DNA from: Lichina pygmaea
Lineage: Eukaryota; Ascomycota; Lichinomycetes; Lichinales; Lichinaceae
NCBI GenBank assembly: GCA_963422465.1
Contig: OY730171.1
Coordinates: forward strand, 4,608,202-4,672,201
Length of the DNA: 64,000 nt
Direction of reading: 5' to 3'
Part shown: one piece after another, positions 32,479 through 43,981 of the stretch
Layout: each line of letters opens with the position of its first letter
Position numbering within the stretch: position 1 is the first letter of the stretch
Position numbers and translations under genes: made by a program
The notes under the pieces: model-generated
The model's database searches: none
What the model was told of the DNA's origin: nothing
What the model saw: only the letters and a program-made list of their open reading frames with translations

Positions 32479-34300
32479 GGCGACCCTGGAAGTGAGCCAC
32501 CCCCCCTAGTGAGCCACTCGCCAAAATCTACTGATTGAGTGACTTGATCATGAAAATAGTTGTAGACAACCACAAATGAATTAGATTTGGAATTCAAATA
32601 GGCAGTCTTCAAATCTAGCTATAGTAGTAGCTCCCACAGCAATTTGAGCTTGTCACTGTGTTGCATGTTGCTGATTTTCAGCCCTTTGCTGCTTCTCCTC
32701 CTCAAGTGCCCTCATGATGTTCTCGATATTTAAGAATTGGGTGTTTGGATCTACCATGACTTGACGCTGTGTAGGTTGCCCCTCCAGCTCCCTAACCCAT
32801 GCCTCAAGCATCTTAATACACTTAGTATGCTCTGCTTGGAGTACAACAGCCTCCTCAAGTGCCTTGCGTGTTTTGTTGAAGAATACCTGACATCTCTCCC
32901 CAGGGAATCCATCGGTAGAAAGTTGTGCAGCAACCTCAGCAAATCGAGCTGGCTTCCGGGGGGTCTCAAACCCCATTGTCGTACTATTCCGAGAACGTTT
33001 GCGGGGTTGGGGAGATAGTGACTGCTGGTCTCGAGAGTGTGCCAGTACCTGGGATGAGTTGATGACAGATTGGGGGTTGTATAGCACTAAACCTGTGGCT
33101 CTCCACCCTGCCTGTATGACTCTTGTGGTCAGGCCTTCCTCCCGAGCTTGATGGTAGCATTTGACAAAGCGCCTTTTCTTGACAGGAGCTGTATTATCAA
33201 GGATAGCAAGCTCAAAGATTTGCTTGCGGTAGTGGCTTTTTACCACAGAAAAACAACTCAGATCCAGAGGCTGCAAGACATGGGATGAGTGTGGAGGAAT
33301 GTAGACTACATGGACGTTATTCTGCTTGCAAATCCATTGGAATTCCACTGTAGTATGGCTTCCATGTCCATCAAGTAGAAGCACCTGTGGCTGTTCCCCC
33401 CACCTGGTTTCTGGCAAAAAAAGCTCATTCAACCAGTTGATAGCAACATGGTTTGCAGTCCAGCCACGGTCTGATGTGGTATAGATCCAGTCTGGTACCT
33501 CCTCATGCGTAAACCAGCTGGTTTGTGGTACCTGTCCTTTGAAAATAACAAGAGGATGAGTCTTTGCTCCAGCAGCAGAGATTGTCTCCAGAATGGACAC
33601 CCACTCTTGATTCCCAGGCATTTTCTTGTATGTCTGCTTCCTGGAGGAGTCTCCAATCACCTGGCTATTCGTACAGGTCTCTAGAGCTATCCCAGTCTTG
33701 TCCATGTTCTCCTGGTGTTTGATGTTGTTCTGGAGTTGCATAGTCTTGAACCAGTGGAAGAAGTTGTTAAGAATGTCTGGATGGGTGTTATCAATCCTAG
33801 AGGATATAATAGGCCTTCCAATGATTGAGGCTATTGATGGATGACGCTGAATGAACTTCCGCAGCCATTTGTTGCCAAGATCCGTATTGTCTCCATTCGC
33901 ATGTAGGATTTGAGTTGCCATATCTTGGGCAAAACTATGGGAGGGGGGGTGTCCTGTTGCTTCCTGCTCAAGGATCCATGTGACCAGGTACTCCTCCTGG
34001 TAGGGAGTCAAGCACCGCTCAGGTTCATGGGCAATTGCTCGTGATGGCCGACCCTTCATGCATCAACCAAGAGTGGCTCATGAGATGTTGTACGCAGTTG
34101 CTGCAGCCCGGATTGAGCTGAATGACCAGCTTCCAGATCCTCAATGGCCTCCTGAATAGTCTCCTCAATAGAATCACTATTGTTTGGCACCATAGCGTTG
34201 ATAATTACTACATTTTGTGGTATTAATGTGGTGGAGTTACCCAGTCACTAGATTTTACAAGTGGCTCACTAGGGGGGGGTGGCTCACTTCTGGGGTCGCC
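32479..34300 (-). mobile_element. Fot1/pogo-family DNA transposon (degenerate)
   Basis: 1,822 bp flanked by TA (32477-32478 and 34301-34302). The terminal inverted repeats are about 65 bp, starting GGCGACCC and containing a direct repeat AGTGAGCCAC on each side of a C-run and TAG. A single transposase gene lies inside on the minus strand. The TA target, the transposase type and the size agree with Fot1/pogo elements. Confidence 0.92.
32653..34203 (-). pseudogene. Pogo-like DDE transposase
   Basis: From ATG 34059 to 32653 an uninterrupted 468-codon frame encodes the CENP-B-type second HTH (LTPYQEEYLVTWI...NKWLRKFIQRHP) and the DDE domain. Its acidic residues lie at about 120 (MDKTG), 230 (LLLDGHGSH) and 266 (PLDLSCF), a D35D spacing. 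The C-terminus is coiled. Upstream, the first HTH is recognisable but broken. A start at about 34190 reads MVPNNSDSIEETIQEAI, then a frame change is needed to reach IRAAATAYNIS. Two TGA codons lie at 34085-34083 and 34070-34068, where relatives have Arg (CGA to TGA). A protein started at 34059 would lack the first DNA-binding helix. Confidence 0.88.
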
Positions 34301-34302
34301 TA

Positions 34303-35495
34303 CGTACTTGTGATAATAATCTAGCCCGACCGGGCGCTTAGTCAGTTAGATCCTGACTAGGCAGGCGGGTGCAGCCGCACTTATCTATCGTGAGTACGTA
34401 CGGGTACAAAGATGTCGGGCACAGTCGGAAGACGCTAGAGCACAACGGCCAGAAATATCCACACACAACAAGCCGACTACAATACGGCTACACTCAACTG
34501 TGACGGGGCACCCCTACAGAGCATGGACAACTTCCTAGGGCAGCAAGACAATCAATTGCTCCCTAGTACGTCTCCATCTCAGAGATGAATCCCGCGATCT
34601 TTTTAGCTAGGAAGCGAAAATCTCTTTTGTGCGCCCCGGAGTAATGTTCTTCCGCTCAGAGGGCTGTTTAGTCATCGACCCCCTGACAGGCACTAAGCCC
34701 AGACATAGTAGTCTTTTGGCTCAGTTCCACTCTAGCCTACTTCGTACGACTGCGCGCGACAGTAAGTGATAATAGGAGTATAGAAGTACCTGTACAAGTA
34801 CTTCACAGAGGTGTGTCTCTAATAGCTAAAAGGGTGCTAGAGAGGGGTCCAGCTAACAAAGCTGACAGATCTCAAGGTGTCGTGTTACCATAAGCGGGTG
34901 TCGAGATAACAACAGGCACTTACTCATCAGCAAGCTTCTTGCCATCTACGGAATAGTACGTACGTACATACGTACATACGTACCTTTGTACTCTGTGCGT
35001 AGCTTCCAATCTGGTACGTACTCGCGCGTACTTGTAGGCGACTCTTATAATGTTAGCGTGGGACTTTGGTTGAGCCGCATAATTACTAGATTGAGCAAAA
35101 GTCTTGAGATATCTAATACTTGATGAAGAGCCTATTGCACACATGTAGTGAAAGACTTTTGCTTACTGCGGCTTCAAATACAGCTTAACAAAAGTCAGGC
35201 GCTATCATTATAAGAGTCGCCTACGAGTACTGTAACGTACGGAAGTACGGAGTACAGTGGCACAACACAAGTCTGTGTACAGAAGTACGTAGTACACATG
35301 ACCAGCTTTGGGTAGGTCCACCTAGTCGTTAGTATTGCCACTGTACGTACGTACTATCGTGGAGAAGTGTTGATTTTGTCGTATCACCTACGTATGCTTA
35401 CTGCGACTGACAGTACCTATGCGTAAAAATATGTGGGGATGTACACAAACTTGTGTCGCGACACTGTACGGAGTACGTATGTACAATAAGAGGTA
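34303..35495. other. Intergenic, GTAC/TACGTA-rich
   Basis: No gene recognised. Dense runs of GTAC, TACGTA and TACGGAGTAC occur at about 34965-35000, 35015-35035, 35225-35250, 35285-35300 and 35345-35355. The left 620 bp belong to the old TIR element described above. Confidence 0.6.
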
Positions 35496-36311
35496 CCCGT
35501 GCCAAGGGGGGGCACTCCGTACCCCCCTCCTCCTGCACCTTTGGTACGGTCGGAACACCCCTCCTCCAGGAGGGGTGTCGATCAGCTGTCTGATACAATC
35601 AGCTGTCCGATACATTTTCACGATAGATTCAACTGCAATGTCTATAACTCCACAACAGAGTGACTAAACAGAAAAGTAAGTGGCTTATTTGATTTGCCTG
35701 CTTCTGCACTATAATCTCTGAAGTTTTAGGTCTCTGATTGAGCCATGATAGTAGATGAAGTAGAAAACAAGAAAGAGTGATGAAAATCCCACATATCTGG
35801 GAGAAGTGAAGCGAGTGACTCAAGCTTCTATGGTACTGTAGCCAACATGGTTTTAGTAGCTAGAGCAGCTACTCAACAACGCCAGCAAAATCAGGACAGA
35901 CTTGCAGCCTCAGGGATGATGGAAAGAAAGTAGGAGAATCAGATAAGCACATAAAAACTGCTGTTTGCCCATCTGATTGTGAAGTTATAGACTTTATAAG
36001 GTTGATGTTGTTGAGAGCTTGGTTCTGAACAACAACTGCTGTAACATCTCACTAACGTCACAGAAATCTAGAGAAGTCTATAACTTCAGGGATTGTAGTA
36101 GACAGGTAGAGGAATCCAATAAGCCACTTCCTTTTCTGTTTAGTCGCTCTGTTGTGGAGTTATAGACATTGCAGTTGAATCTATCGTGAAAATGTATCAG
36201 ACAGCTGGTTGTATCGGACAGGTGATCGACACCCCTCCGGGAGAAGGGGTGTTCCGACCGTACCGAAGGTGCAGGAGGAGGGGGGTATGGAGTGCCTCCC
36301 CTTGGCACGGG
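35496..36311. mobile_element. Non-autonomous TIR element, copy 2 (MITE-like)
   Basis: 816 bp flanked by TA (35494-35495 and 36312-36313), with TIRs of about 260 bp beginning CCCGTGCCAAGGGG and ending CCCTTGGCACGGG. It includes near-perfect palindromes (ACACCCCTCC...GGAGGGGTGT). The interior is homologous to copy 1 in reverse orientation. No ORF of note. The long inverted arms could fold into a hairpin. It lies 366 bp upstream of the ArfGAP start. Confidence 0.85.
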
Positions 36312-36313
36312 TA

Positions 36314-36676
36314 CTCACTCATCTCCTCGGCTTGCCAGGAGTCGCCTACTGTAGACAGACACGACAGGGCTCTGTTGAGCAAACCTTAGTGCTGTGGCCT
36401 CTACGGCAGAGATGAAAGATGCCTAATCTCAGCGGCGCGAGTCCTTAATTGCCGTTACCTTCGTACCCCTCGTACATCCTCACACGCGGTGCCCACGTGT
36501 ACCTACCGTATTGTACTAGACATTTTCCGGCGTTTCAACGTCCATATCTTCTACCCCGTTTCTACGGGTGCCAGGCAGCATCGCTAGGGCATACAAAGAT
36601 CTCACCGGGGAGCGGCACCTTGAAGTGAGTCAAGTCTTAACGCTGCCGGCGTCTCTGTCGCCTGTCGCCCGTCGCC
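36314..36676 (+). promoter_or_regulatory. ArfGAP 5' region
   Basis: About 360 bp between the MITE and the ArfGAP ATG. No specific element is assigned. Confidence 0.3.
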
Positions 36677-38821
36677 ATGTCACGACGTCCAGCCAACCCG
36701 GCGACAGACCGCGCCGCGCAGAATCAGCAGATCCTCAAGAACCTGGTGAAGTTGAACGGGAACAAGAGCTGTGCCGACTGCAAGAGGAACAAGCGTGAAT
36801 CCCCGTCCCTGGCGCCTTGTCGTTGTCTTCGCGCACGACGGACTCGAGTGACGGCTGACCGTTCTTTATCAGACCCAAGATGGGCGAGCTGGAACCTCGG
36901 TGTCTTCGTCTGCATCCGGTAGGAGCCACCATGATGACCAGACCATGACGGACGTCAATCTAGGTACAGCGTCTGACCTTGACGCAGATGCTCTGGCATC
37001 CACCGCAGCATGGGGACGCATGTCAGCCGGATAAAGTCGGTCGACCTGGATGCCTGGACCGACGAGCAGATGAAGAGCATCCTTCAATGGGGGAACTCGA
37101 GGGCGAACAAGTGAGCTTGGGCGGCTATGCGTGTGCGGCGTGGAGCCTAGCTCACGGTCCTGCAGGTATTGGGAGGCCAAGCTCGCGCCTGGTCACGTAC
37201 CGTCCGAAGTGTATGGACCTCCCGTGATTCGACGCTTGCCAAATTGTCGTCCGACGAGCTGCTGACCTGGGCCGCAGAAAGATTGAGAACTTCATCCGCA
37301 CCAAGTATGAGTCGAAGCGATGGGTCATGGACGGGCCCATGCCGGATCCGGCTACCCTGGATGGCGACGGCGACGAGGACGTGGTAAGCTCCTCCCACGG
37401 CCGCCCCTACAGACTCGTCACCGATGCTGAATTGTTGGCAGCCTCTCGAAGTGGTCCGGAACAGGCAGCAGCAGCAGCAGCAGCAGCGGCAACTCGACCG
37501 GCCGATGTCAAACCCGGCTTCGTCATCGACGGGCCGGCTAGCCCAACCGCCCAAACCAAGCCAGACCATCGATCTTTTCGGGCCTGGAGACGTTTCCGCA
37601 CCGCGACCGCGCACGACGGAGCCAACCCCGAGATCGGCGCCTCCACCCGCAGGAACCAGCAGACCGTCCAAGCCAGCGGACACCCTGCTCGGTCTGGACT
37701 TTCTGGGCCCTTCGACGTCTCCTACGGCCGGCAAGATGGCGAATGATGCCTCTGCTTCTCGGAATCCTGCGACCTCGTCTCGGCCCGACCTCAAACAGTC
37801 CATCCTCTCTCTCTACGCGTCAGCGCCGCGACAGGCTGCGTCGGCAACCGCGGCAGCAGCACCTCCAACCGACCCGGCCGCCTCGGCACGACAGCCTCTT
37901 CCAGAGGTGAATCCGTCGCAGCAGGCCTTTGGCGGTCTCTCGGATGCCTTTGGCGGGCTCAGCTTCGCGACGCCGTCATCTTCGGCGTACGCGCAGCCAG
38001 CCCAGGCCTCTCCGTTCTCGCAGCTGTCCGGTGTGACGGGTCAGAAAGGGCCGGCTGCCGCCCCGCAGCTGTCATCCCCGTCCATGCCTGACGGCGGCTT
38101 CTTCGGTTCGGGATCCAAGCCGGTTGCGAACACCATCCGCAGCGCTCCTATCACGGGCCCCAACCCGTCTGCTGCCTTCTCGAAAGGCTCGGCTGCTCCG
38201 ACGCCAGCGTCAGCTGCCAAGATGCCAACATCGAGCGCCGGCCAGGCGACGGCAGCCGCGGATTTTGACAGTCTGCTTGACATGTCGGCACCAAGAGCTC
38301 CGACCCCGCCCCCGAAACCCGTCACAAAGCCGACGACGACGACGCAACAGTCGGTCTTCAACCTCTCGGCGCCTCTGCCGGCGTCTCAGACCACGTCGAC
38401 GATCGCAGGCAAACGCGCCGATCCGAAGAACGGCCTCGACCCCGGCTGGGCGCTTGCCGACGCATGGGGCTCGAACGACGCGTGGAAGAACGGAGGCTCG
38501 ACGTCCGCGACATCGGCCACGACGAAAACTTCAAATCCGACCGCCTCTCCAGGGATGACGGCCTCGACGAACGATCTCGGATGGGGCGGAAGCAGCCTGG
38601 CCTCGGCAGCGCCGAGCGTGGGGTCGATCCGAGGCACGCCGAACACGACCTCGGTGAGCGCGGACGAGGACTTTGGGGGCTGGGCCAGCGCCGTGCCTGT
38701 CACGCCCACGACTTCCACGCAAGCGTCCTCCAGCACGGCGGCGGCCAGCAAACCTCTTCCGACCACCAGCGGCGGGGGATTTGGCGGCAGCGACGATCTC
38801 TTCTCCAACGTCTGGGAATGA
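36677..38821 (+). CDS. Arf GTPase-activating protein (fungal Age/Ucp3-like)
   Basis: Stimulates GTP hydrolysis on Arf GTPases in vesicle traffic. Six exons (36677-36794, 36873-36918, 36988-37110, 37166-37210, 37278-37383, 37442-38821), five GT-AG introns of 55-78 bp, 605 aa. The joins rebuild the ArfGAP zinc finger: Cys at about 32, 35, 53 and 56, with HPRWASWNLGVFVCIRC followed by SGIHRSMG, whose Arg (about 61) is the catalytic finger. The finger spacing is CX2CX17CX2C, one residue longer than the usual CX2CX16CX2C. The domain ends near residue 140. The remainder is low-complexity (Q7 tract, Ser/Pro/Ala/Thr-rich) with FGGLS repeats and a C-terminal DDLFSNVWE. No UBA domain was clearly seen. 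Confidence 0.92.
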
Positions 38822-38995
38822 CGTTTTCTCGTCTCTCGTGTGTTCTAGAGGGTGCTCCCCCCTATCCTGCTTCAAATCTTTGTCTACTCCCATCATCATT
38901 ATCATCATCACCAACGTTGTCTTCAGTCATGAGGCATGTTCATTCTGAGGTTTCCTTGTTTGATGGAAGAAGTTGGGCAAGATGAATAGGCTGTA

Positions 38996-39071
<76 letters not shown>

Positions 39072-39090
39072 TCTCTCTCTCTCTCTCTCA
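38996..39090. repeat. (GT)n-(CT)n microsatellite
   Basis: About 35 GT units followed by about 10 CT units, downstream of the ArfGAP stop. Confidence 0.97.
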
Positions 39091-39246
39091 CTGTGCTTCA
39101 TCAGTCATGAGAAGACAGATGAGCGGAATCGAAAGCGAACACCCATGTGTATTCACGAAGCTTCTATATCAAGAGACATACAAACTACAGGCTCTACCAC
39201 TTACATATATACATACATGTATCAATATATTCTCCAAACACCTTCC

Positions 39247-39279
<33 letters not shown>
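39247..39279. repeat. Poly-C / (CT)n tract
   Basis: A run of C followed by about 9 CT units. Confidence 0.95.
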
Positions 39280-40246
39280 CGAGGTGCACAAACCATGACT
39301 GTACAAGTCTGTTCTTGACAACGAAGGGTTTTTCAACGGAGAAGTCTCTTATGACAAAGAGTTTTTATAACAGAGAACTTTTGTGATTCACTCAACTCAC
39401 TCCTGACCACCCAGCACCTTCCTTCACCCAGGACTCTGGTTCCACTTACAGGTGTGTGAGTTGTAAGTATGAGGGTACAGTGAGGGAATCCAGTATGGGA
39501 GTGCAGAATGTCATGTCCTGTTTGTAAAATGTATGCATTCAATCATGTCTGTGATCAGTATACTTCTGTGCAGCCAAGAAGAGCAAGACGCATGGACTGG
39601 AGAGACTTTACTGGAGAGTCACATATAGTACTGCATTGGAAAGACTCATGCTGTCAAAGGAGCTACGTACAGTACTATTATTTGTTTTAACGCTGCCCTT
39701 ACTACTCCCGTACGCTTCTGTACACTTACCCGCACCAACTGAAGACACAATTTATCTGGAGGGAATGTAAACAGTACGGAAGTACGGAACGTACAGTAGA
39801 AAGGAGATGGTGTGGGTGCGTTGGTGATTAGGGAATGGAAATTATGGAGAGGAAAAGAGGAGGTGAGGACTCCTGGTCCACTGCGTCTTATGCGGCGTAC
39901 GTTTCGGCGAGATGACGGGATGTTTGTGCCGAGATTGCTGCTAGAGCGGATGATGGTTGAGGATATTGATGATGACGATGACGATGACGATGAGGGGGAG
40001 GCGGTGGGGGAGGAGGAGGACGATGAGAGTGAGGGCCAGGGCCAGGGCAGCGGCCGTCTAGAATAGAGATGGACAGGGTATAGGAGGAATGTAGAGTCCA
40101 TGTGTGGCTATGAGGGTGACGTGGTGTCTTCGATCCGGCCGTTCGATGCACAGTGGGTGGTGTACAGGCAGACACCGTATTCAGTAGATCTGGATCTCAA
40201 CGTCCAGTGTCACCCATCGTCATTGTGCTCTAATCCATATGGCAAC

Positions 40247-40726
40247 CTAGATAAAGAAACCCCAGATCCACCAGAGCAGGATGACGACGCCGACGATCAT
40301 AGCGGCCAGTTTGAAGATGGCGACCTTGTTCCCGGAGCCAGCCATGCGTGTGACTCGCCCTGCACTGCTCTTGAGCGAGGTAGACAGGCTCGAGAAGACT
40401 TCATTCTGGAGAGCGGTAGAGAGGAGTCGATCGTGTCAGCCTGTACGGTGTTCCCATCCCGGGGATTCTTCCTGGGGAAAGCGTCTTATAGGATCAAGAG
40501 AAACTAACCGAGCTGTCGATGATCTCGTGACTCCGTGCATTATCGTATATATCCACGGTCACCCCCCGCAAGGCAGACACCTTGGATGACAGTTCCTCCA
40601 GGCGGGAGTTGTTCTGTCTGGTGACGGTCACCGTCGATCGGTTAGCGGCGAGCATTTGCCCATGTAACAGAAGGCGCAGACTGAGAGATGCTGTCCCCAC
40701 CTCTCTCGTTCGTACGCCTCCGACAT
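40247..40726 (-). CDS. Qc-SNARE, Sft1/Bet1 type
   Basis: A tail-anchored SNARE of early secretory or intra-Golgi traffic. Three exons (40726-40701, 40617-40509, 40405-40247) with GT-AG introns of 83 and 103 bp give 97 aa. No single open frame shows the gene; the joins rebuild SRLEELSSKVSALRGVT, then DIYDNARSHEIIDSSNEVF and SLKSSAGRVTRMAGSGNK, the SNARE motif of this family. A transmembrane anchor ends ILLWWIWGFFI. Reading frame is kept across both introns (the Arg codon split AG/A, then phase 0). The length is normal for Sft1 (about 97). Sft1 versus Bet1 is not settled by sequence alone. It is divergent from the Ysc84-like gene at 41322. Confidence 0.88.
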
Positions 40727-41321
40727 GGTTGAGAAATCAAGCTGCAGCCTGGTAGAGCGCGTCGCGGTCACCGTTCGGAGGCGGTCGTCCAGAGGCAGGT
40801 GTGGCTGATGAGGGGCGCGAACGTCACGTGGTGATAGGCCTGCGATTGGATGGTGTGGCTTGGCGGCGGTCAAGCCACACATCGAGGGGGCTCGTGAAAA
40901 CCAACCGCAAGCTCACCTCCGTCCGTCGCCGGGTATCTGCATTCCGCCAACTACGGTCCGCTTATTCCAGTCTCCAGTTGGCGTCTCGACCGACCCGACA
41001 CTCGCTATCAGGCCATCTTCCGTGACGAGCTGCCGATGCTGTCCGAATATAACAGCTGACCCTCGACGCGATCGGTCTCGGCCTGCGAGCAACAAGCGTT
41101 TCGGATCGAAGACAGCCATGGTATTGCCGTCGACTGCCGGTCTACTTATAGACGCGCGACGTCTTTGACAACAATCTGAATAGCCGGGCTCCATTGATTC
41201 GCGTTCAACAGTATTCGCAGAGCAGGAGCGCGAGCGCAACTGAACATCCCGTTACTTCTCTTGAACAGCCGGACCTGTTCTTGGTCGAGGAGGGTGCTGT
41301 CGCATCTCGAAAGCGGACAGT
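40727..41321. promoter_or_regulatory. Shared SNARE / Ysc84 divergent promoter interval
   Basis: 595 bp between two divergent start codons. A palindromic CACGTG lies at 40825-40830 and an inverted CCAAT (ATTGG) at 40845-40849, both nearer the SNARE. The motifs are common and their use is inferred. Confidence 0.35.
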
Positions 41322-42806
41322 ATGGGGATTCACAATCCGCTGCCGTCGTCGCTAGGAAGTAAGGTCGCGCAGGTCGTACCAATCGCGATGGCGAGCAGAG
41401 TGCTGACCTTGCGCTCGGTCCGAACAGGCGAGTGTAAGAAAGTAGCCAAGATCCTGGCGTCGTTCGTTGACCCGCGACAGGCCTTTGGGCCGGACAAGGT
41501 CATTCCGCCGGCCATCTTGGCCAATGCGAAGGTGAGATCGACCGCTTGAATATTCGATCTTGACCCGGGGCACCGCTGACCTGCAGCCCGCGCGCAGGGT
41601 CTCGCTATCATGACCGTCATCAAGGCCGGGTTTCTGGGATCGGCTCGATTGGGCTCTGGCGTCGTCGTCGCCAAGCTGAGTGACGGCGGCTGGTCTGCGC
41701 CGTCGGCGATAATGATCACCGGCGGGGGCCTTGGCGGCCAGATCGGGATCGAGCTCACGGACTTTGTCTTCATCCTGAACGACGCCTCGGCCGTCAGGAC
41801 TTTTGCTCAGACGGGGAGCTTCGAGATCGGAGGCAACGTGTCCATCGCCGCAGGACCGGTGGGCCGCAACGCCGAAGCGGCCGGTGCCGTCAGCATGAAG
41901 GGCGTCGCTGCCATCTTCTCCTATTCCAAGACGCAGGGGCTGTTCGCGGGCGTCTCGCTCGAGGGCGCGCTCCTGATGACCCGGAAGGACGCCAACTCCA
42001 AGATGTACCAGAATCCCAACATCACGGCGACGCAGCTCCTGAACGGAACCATCCCGCCGCCTCCGGCCGCCGATCCGCTCATGCGCATCCTTCACTCGCG
42101 CATCTTCTCGAGCGGCGCGCCCGCGCAGGCACCCGACAGCATGTACAACGACGTCCCCGTCTACGATGACCGACACGACGACGTCATCTGGGAAGGCCGA
42201 CGGGGGCCGGGCTACGGGGAGGGCGTGCGGCGAGACCGATCCGGCTCGGCCACGGAGGGGTCCGGCGTCGGCGGTCGAGCGCGCCGTAGCACGTGGATGG
42301 ACGACACGTACGACCGACCACCGAGCTACTTCAGCAGCAGCTACAACACGGCGCGGGCGTCGACCTTCTCGGGGGGCAGCGCCGCGAGCGGCCGTACACG
42401 AGACAATCGATTTCGCGACAACGACGACGACGACGACGACGACGCCGCCACCACCACGGCCGCCTCCGTCTACAGCGACTCGAGGCCCAGCCGACCGACG
42501 GCGGCGAAGCCGAACTTCAAAGCGAAGCCGAAGGTCGGGAGCCTCGGTCCGAGCCAAGCGCTGGCCAAGTTCAACTTTGACGGGGACCAGCCGGGGGACC
42601 TGGCCTTCCGAAAGGGAGAGGTCATCACCATCGTCAAGCGGACCGACAGCCAGAACGATTGGTGGACGGGACGGATCGGCGAGAAGGAGGGGATTTTCCC
42701 TAGGTATGTGATGTGATACGTAGTGTCCTGTGTCGCGTGAGCAGATGTGAGCGGTCCACGCTGATCAGTAATCACATGTTGTAGCAACTACGTTGATGTT
42801 GCCTGA
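41322..42806 (+). CDS. Ysc84/Lsb3-like SYLF-SH3 protein
   Basis: Binds actin and phosphoinositides at endocytic patches (family knowledge). Four exons (41322-41358, 41428-41531, 41598-42703, 42785-42806) with GT-AG introns of 69, 66 and 81 bp give 422 aa. The first join gives MGIHNPLPSSLGSECKKVAKIL, in pieces typical of the SYLF N-terminus. The SYLF domain runs to about residue 215 and contains FLGSARLGSGVVVAKL and MITGGGLGGQIGIEL. A low-complexity linker with an Asp run follows, then an SH3 domain (about 362-422). The final 22-nt exon turns FPRYVM-stop into FPSNYVDVA, restoring the canonical SH3 end (PSNYV), so the unspliced reading at 42716 is not the true stop. Confidence 0.93.
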
Positions 42807-43981
42807 CGGGCAATCCTCCTCGGTGAACAATTTGTAACCTCCAAACAGAGTGTGGCTGAGAGAAGCATCTGTCTGGGCGCACAGTACGGCCTGCGCAGCC
42901 AGCTATCGTCACTCCTGCTTTCATAGTCCTACATCATCTCACCCTTCTCCTTCTCTCCCTCCTCTGTCTCCTCCCTCTTCTTCCTACTCCACCCCCTTCC
43001 CCCCCTCTCCTCTTCTCAATCCACAATCCCAACAAAGTCCTCTAACACCTCCAAAACAAGACGTCACTCCTCTTCTTCCTCCACCGCTTGGATTTCCCTC
43101 CAACCCTCCCTCCTCATCCACCGTCCACATTCTCATCCCCCCACCCAAATCCTCACCTCTTCTCTCTTTCGTCTCTCGCATGTAAACTGTAATTGCTTGG
43201 CACAAGAAGGCCACTCGTTGGCACAGGCAAGCAACCCGTCGGCCACATCCAACACAGTACGTTTCTATCCGTCCCTCAACACTCCTTTGGGGCTGCTCCC
43301 TCTTTCTCACAGCCATCCCACGGGTTGTTCCCTCGATGGACATGCCTGTCATTTGCGTGATGGGCAGGCTTGTCTTGACAGGCGAACTTGTCTTTCTCTA
43401 CGGACATACTTGTCTTTTCTCGACGGGCATGCTCATCTCGACCGCCATCCTTCTCCCTATTCCACTCAATCTCAACCATTTCTAAAGATGATACACGATG
43501 CCTTTATGCGGAAACACATGCTATATCCTGTCCTTGTGCTATCTTTTCAGACACCATCTGTTCAGACGCTATCTATCCCCCCAGCCACTGTCTCTTTATC
43601 CATGTGTCCCCCTGATCGCGGCACTATCCATCCGTCCGTCGGCCCGATCATGGCACTATCTATCGATTCATCCATCCCTCCGATCACGACACTATCCATC
43701 CATCCCTCGCCATGACCACAGTTCTCTCTTGGCGAGGGGTTTTTTCTTGCAAAGTCGATCAGTCTTCTTGGTGCTCGGTCCTTTTTGGACCGAACTCTGG
43801 TCTTTTTTTGGATTGAAGTCTGTTCCTTTTCGAATGACCCTCGCCATCATTGATCCTCAGCCCTCGATTCAGGGTCATTGTAGCACGGTCATTGGTCCAC
43901 AGTCATTGGTCCAAGGTCGTCCATCCACGGTGCCATGTCAGATCTTTACGTCGCCAGTCGTCCTTTGTTCAATCACTCTGT
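42807..43981. other. Intergenic, pyrimidine-rich spacer with diverged repeats
   Basis: Long C/T-rich stretches (about 42930-43150), then diverged tandem blocks: GGACATRCTTGTC-like units at about 43335-43440 and CACTATCCATCCATCC-like units at about 43615-43715. The open frame at 43498-44211 reflects the repeat and runs into LINE3. No gene called. Confidence 0.55.

Larger units (their letters stand above)
31967..34920. mobile_element. Old TIR element hosting the pogo insertion
   Basis: Bases 31967-32095 and the reverse complement of 34920-34805 align by eye at roughly 75 % over about 120 bp (shared GTTGTTATC, TAACACGACAC, TCTAGCAC and GGAGACAC or AGAGACAC). Both ends abut TA (31965-31966 and 34921-34922). 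The pogo element at 32479-34300 lies inside. About 1.1 kb of own sequence remains, with no coding capacity seen. It is probably an old non-autonomous DNA transposon; the exact ends are less sure than those of the pogo element. Confidence 0.55.
38822..40246. other. Intergenic with microsatellites; weak ORFs only
   Basis: Contains (GT)n then (CT)n at about 38996-39090 and C/CT runs at about 39247-39280. The plus ORF 39812-40066 (84 codons, ending in a run of Asp/Glu) and overlapping minus frames have no recognisable homology and are not called as genes. Confidence 0.5.

Noticed and set aside
39812-40066. An 84-codon plus-strand ORF ending in an Asp/Glu run
   Set aside because: No homology recognised and no gene-like context. 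The acidic run comes from a GAC/GAT repeat.
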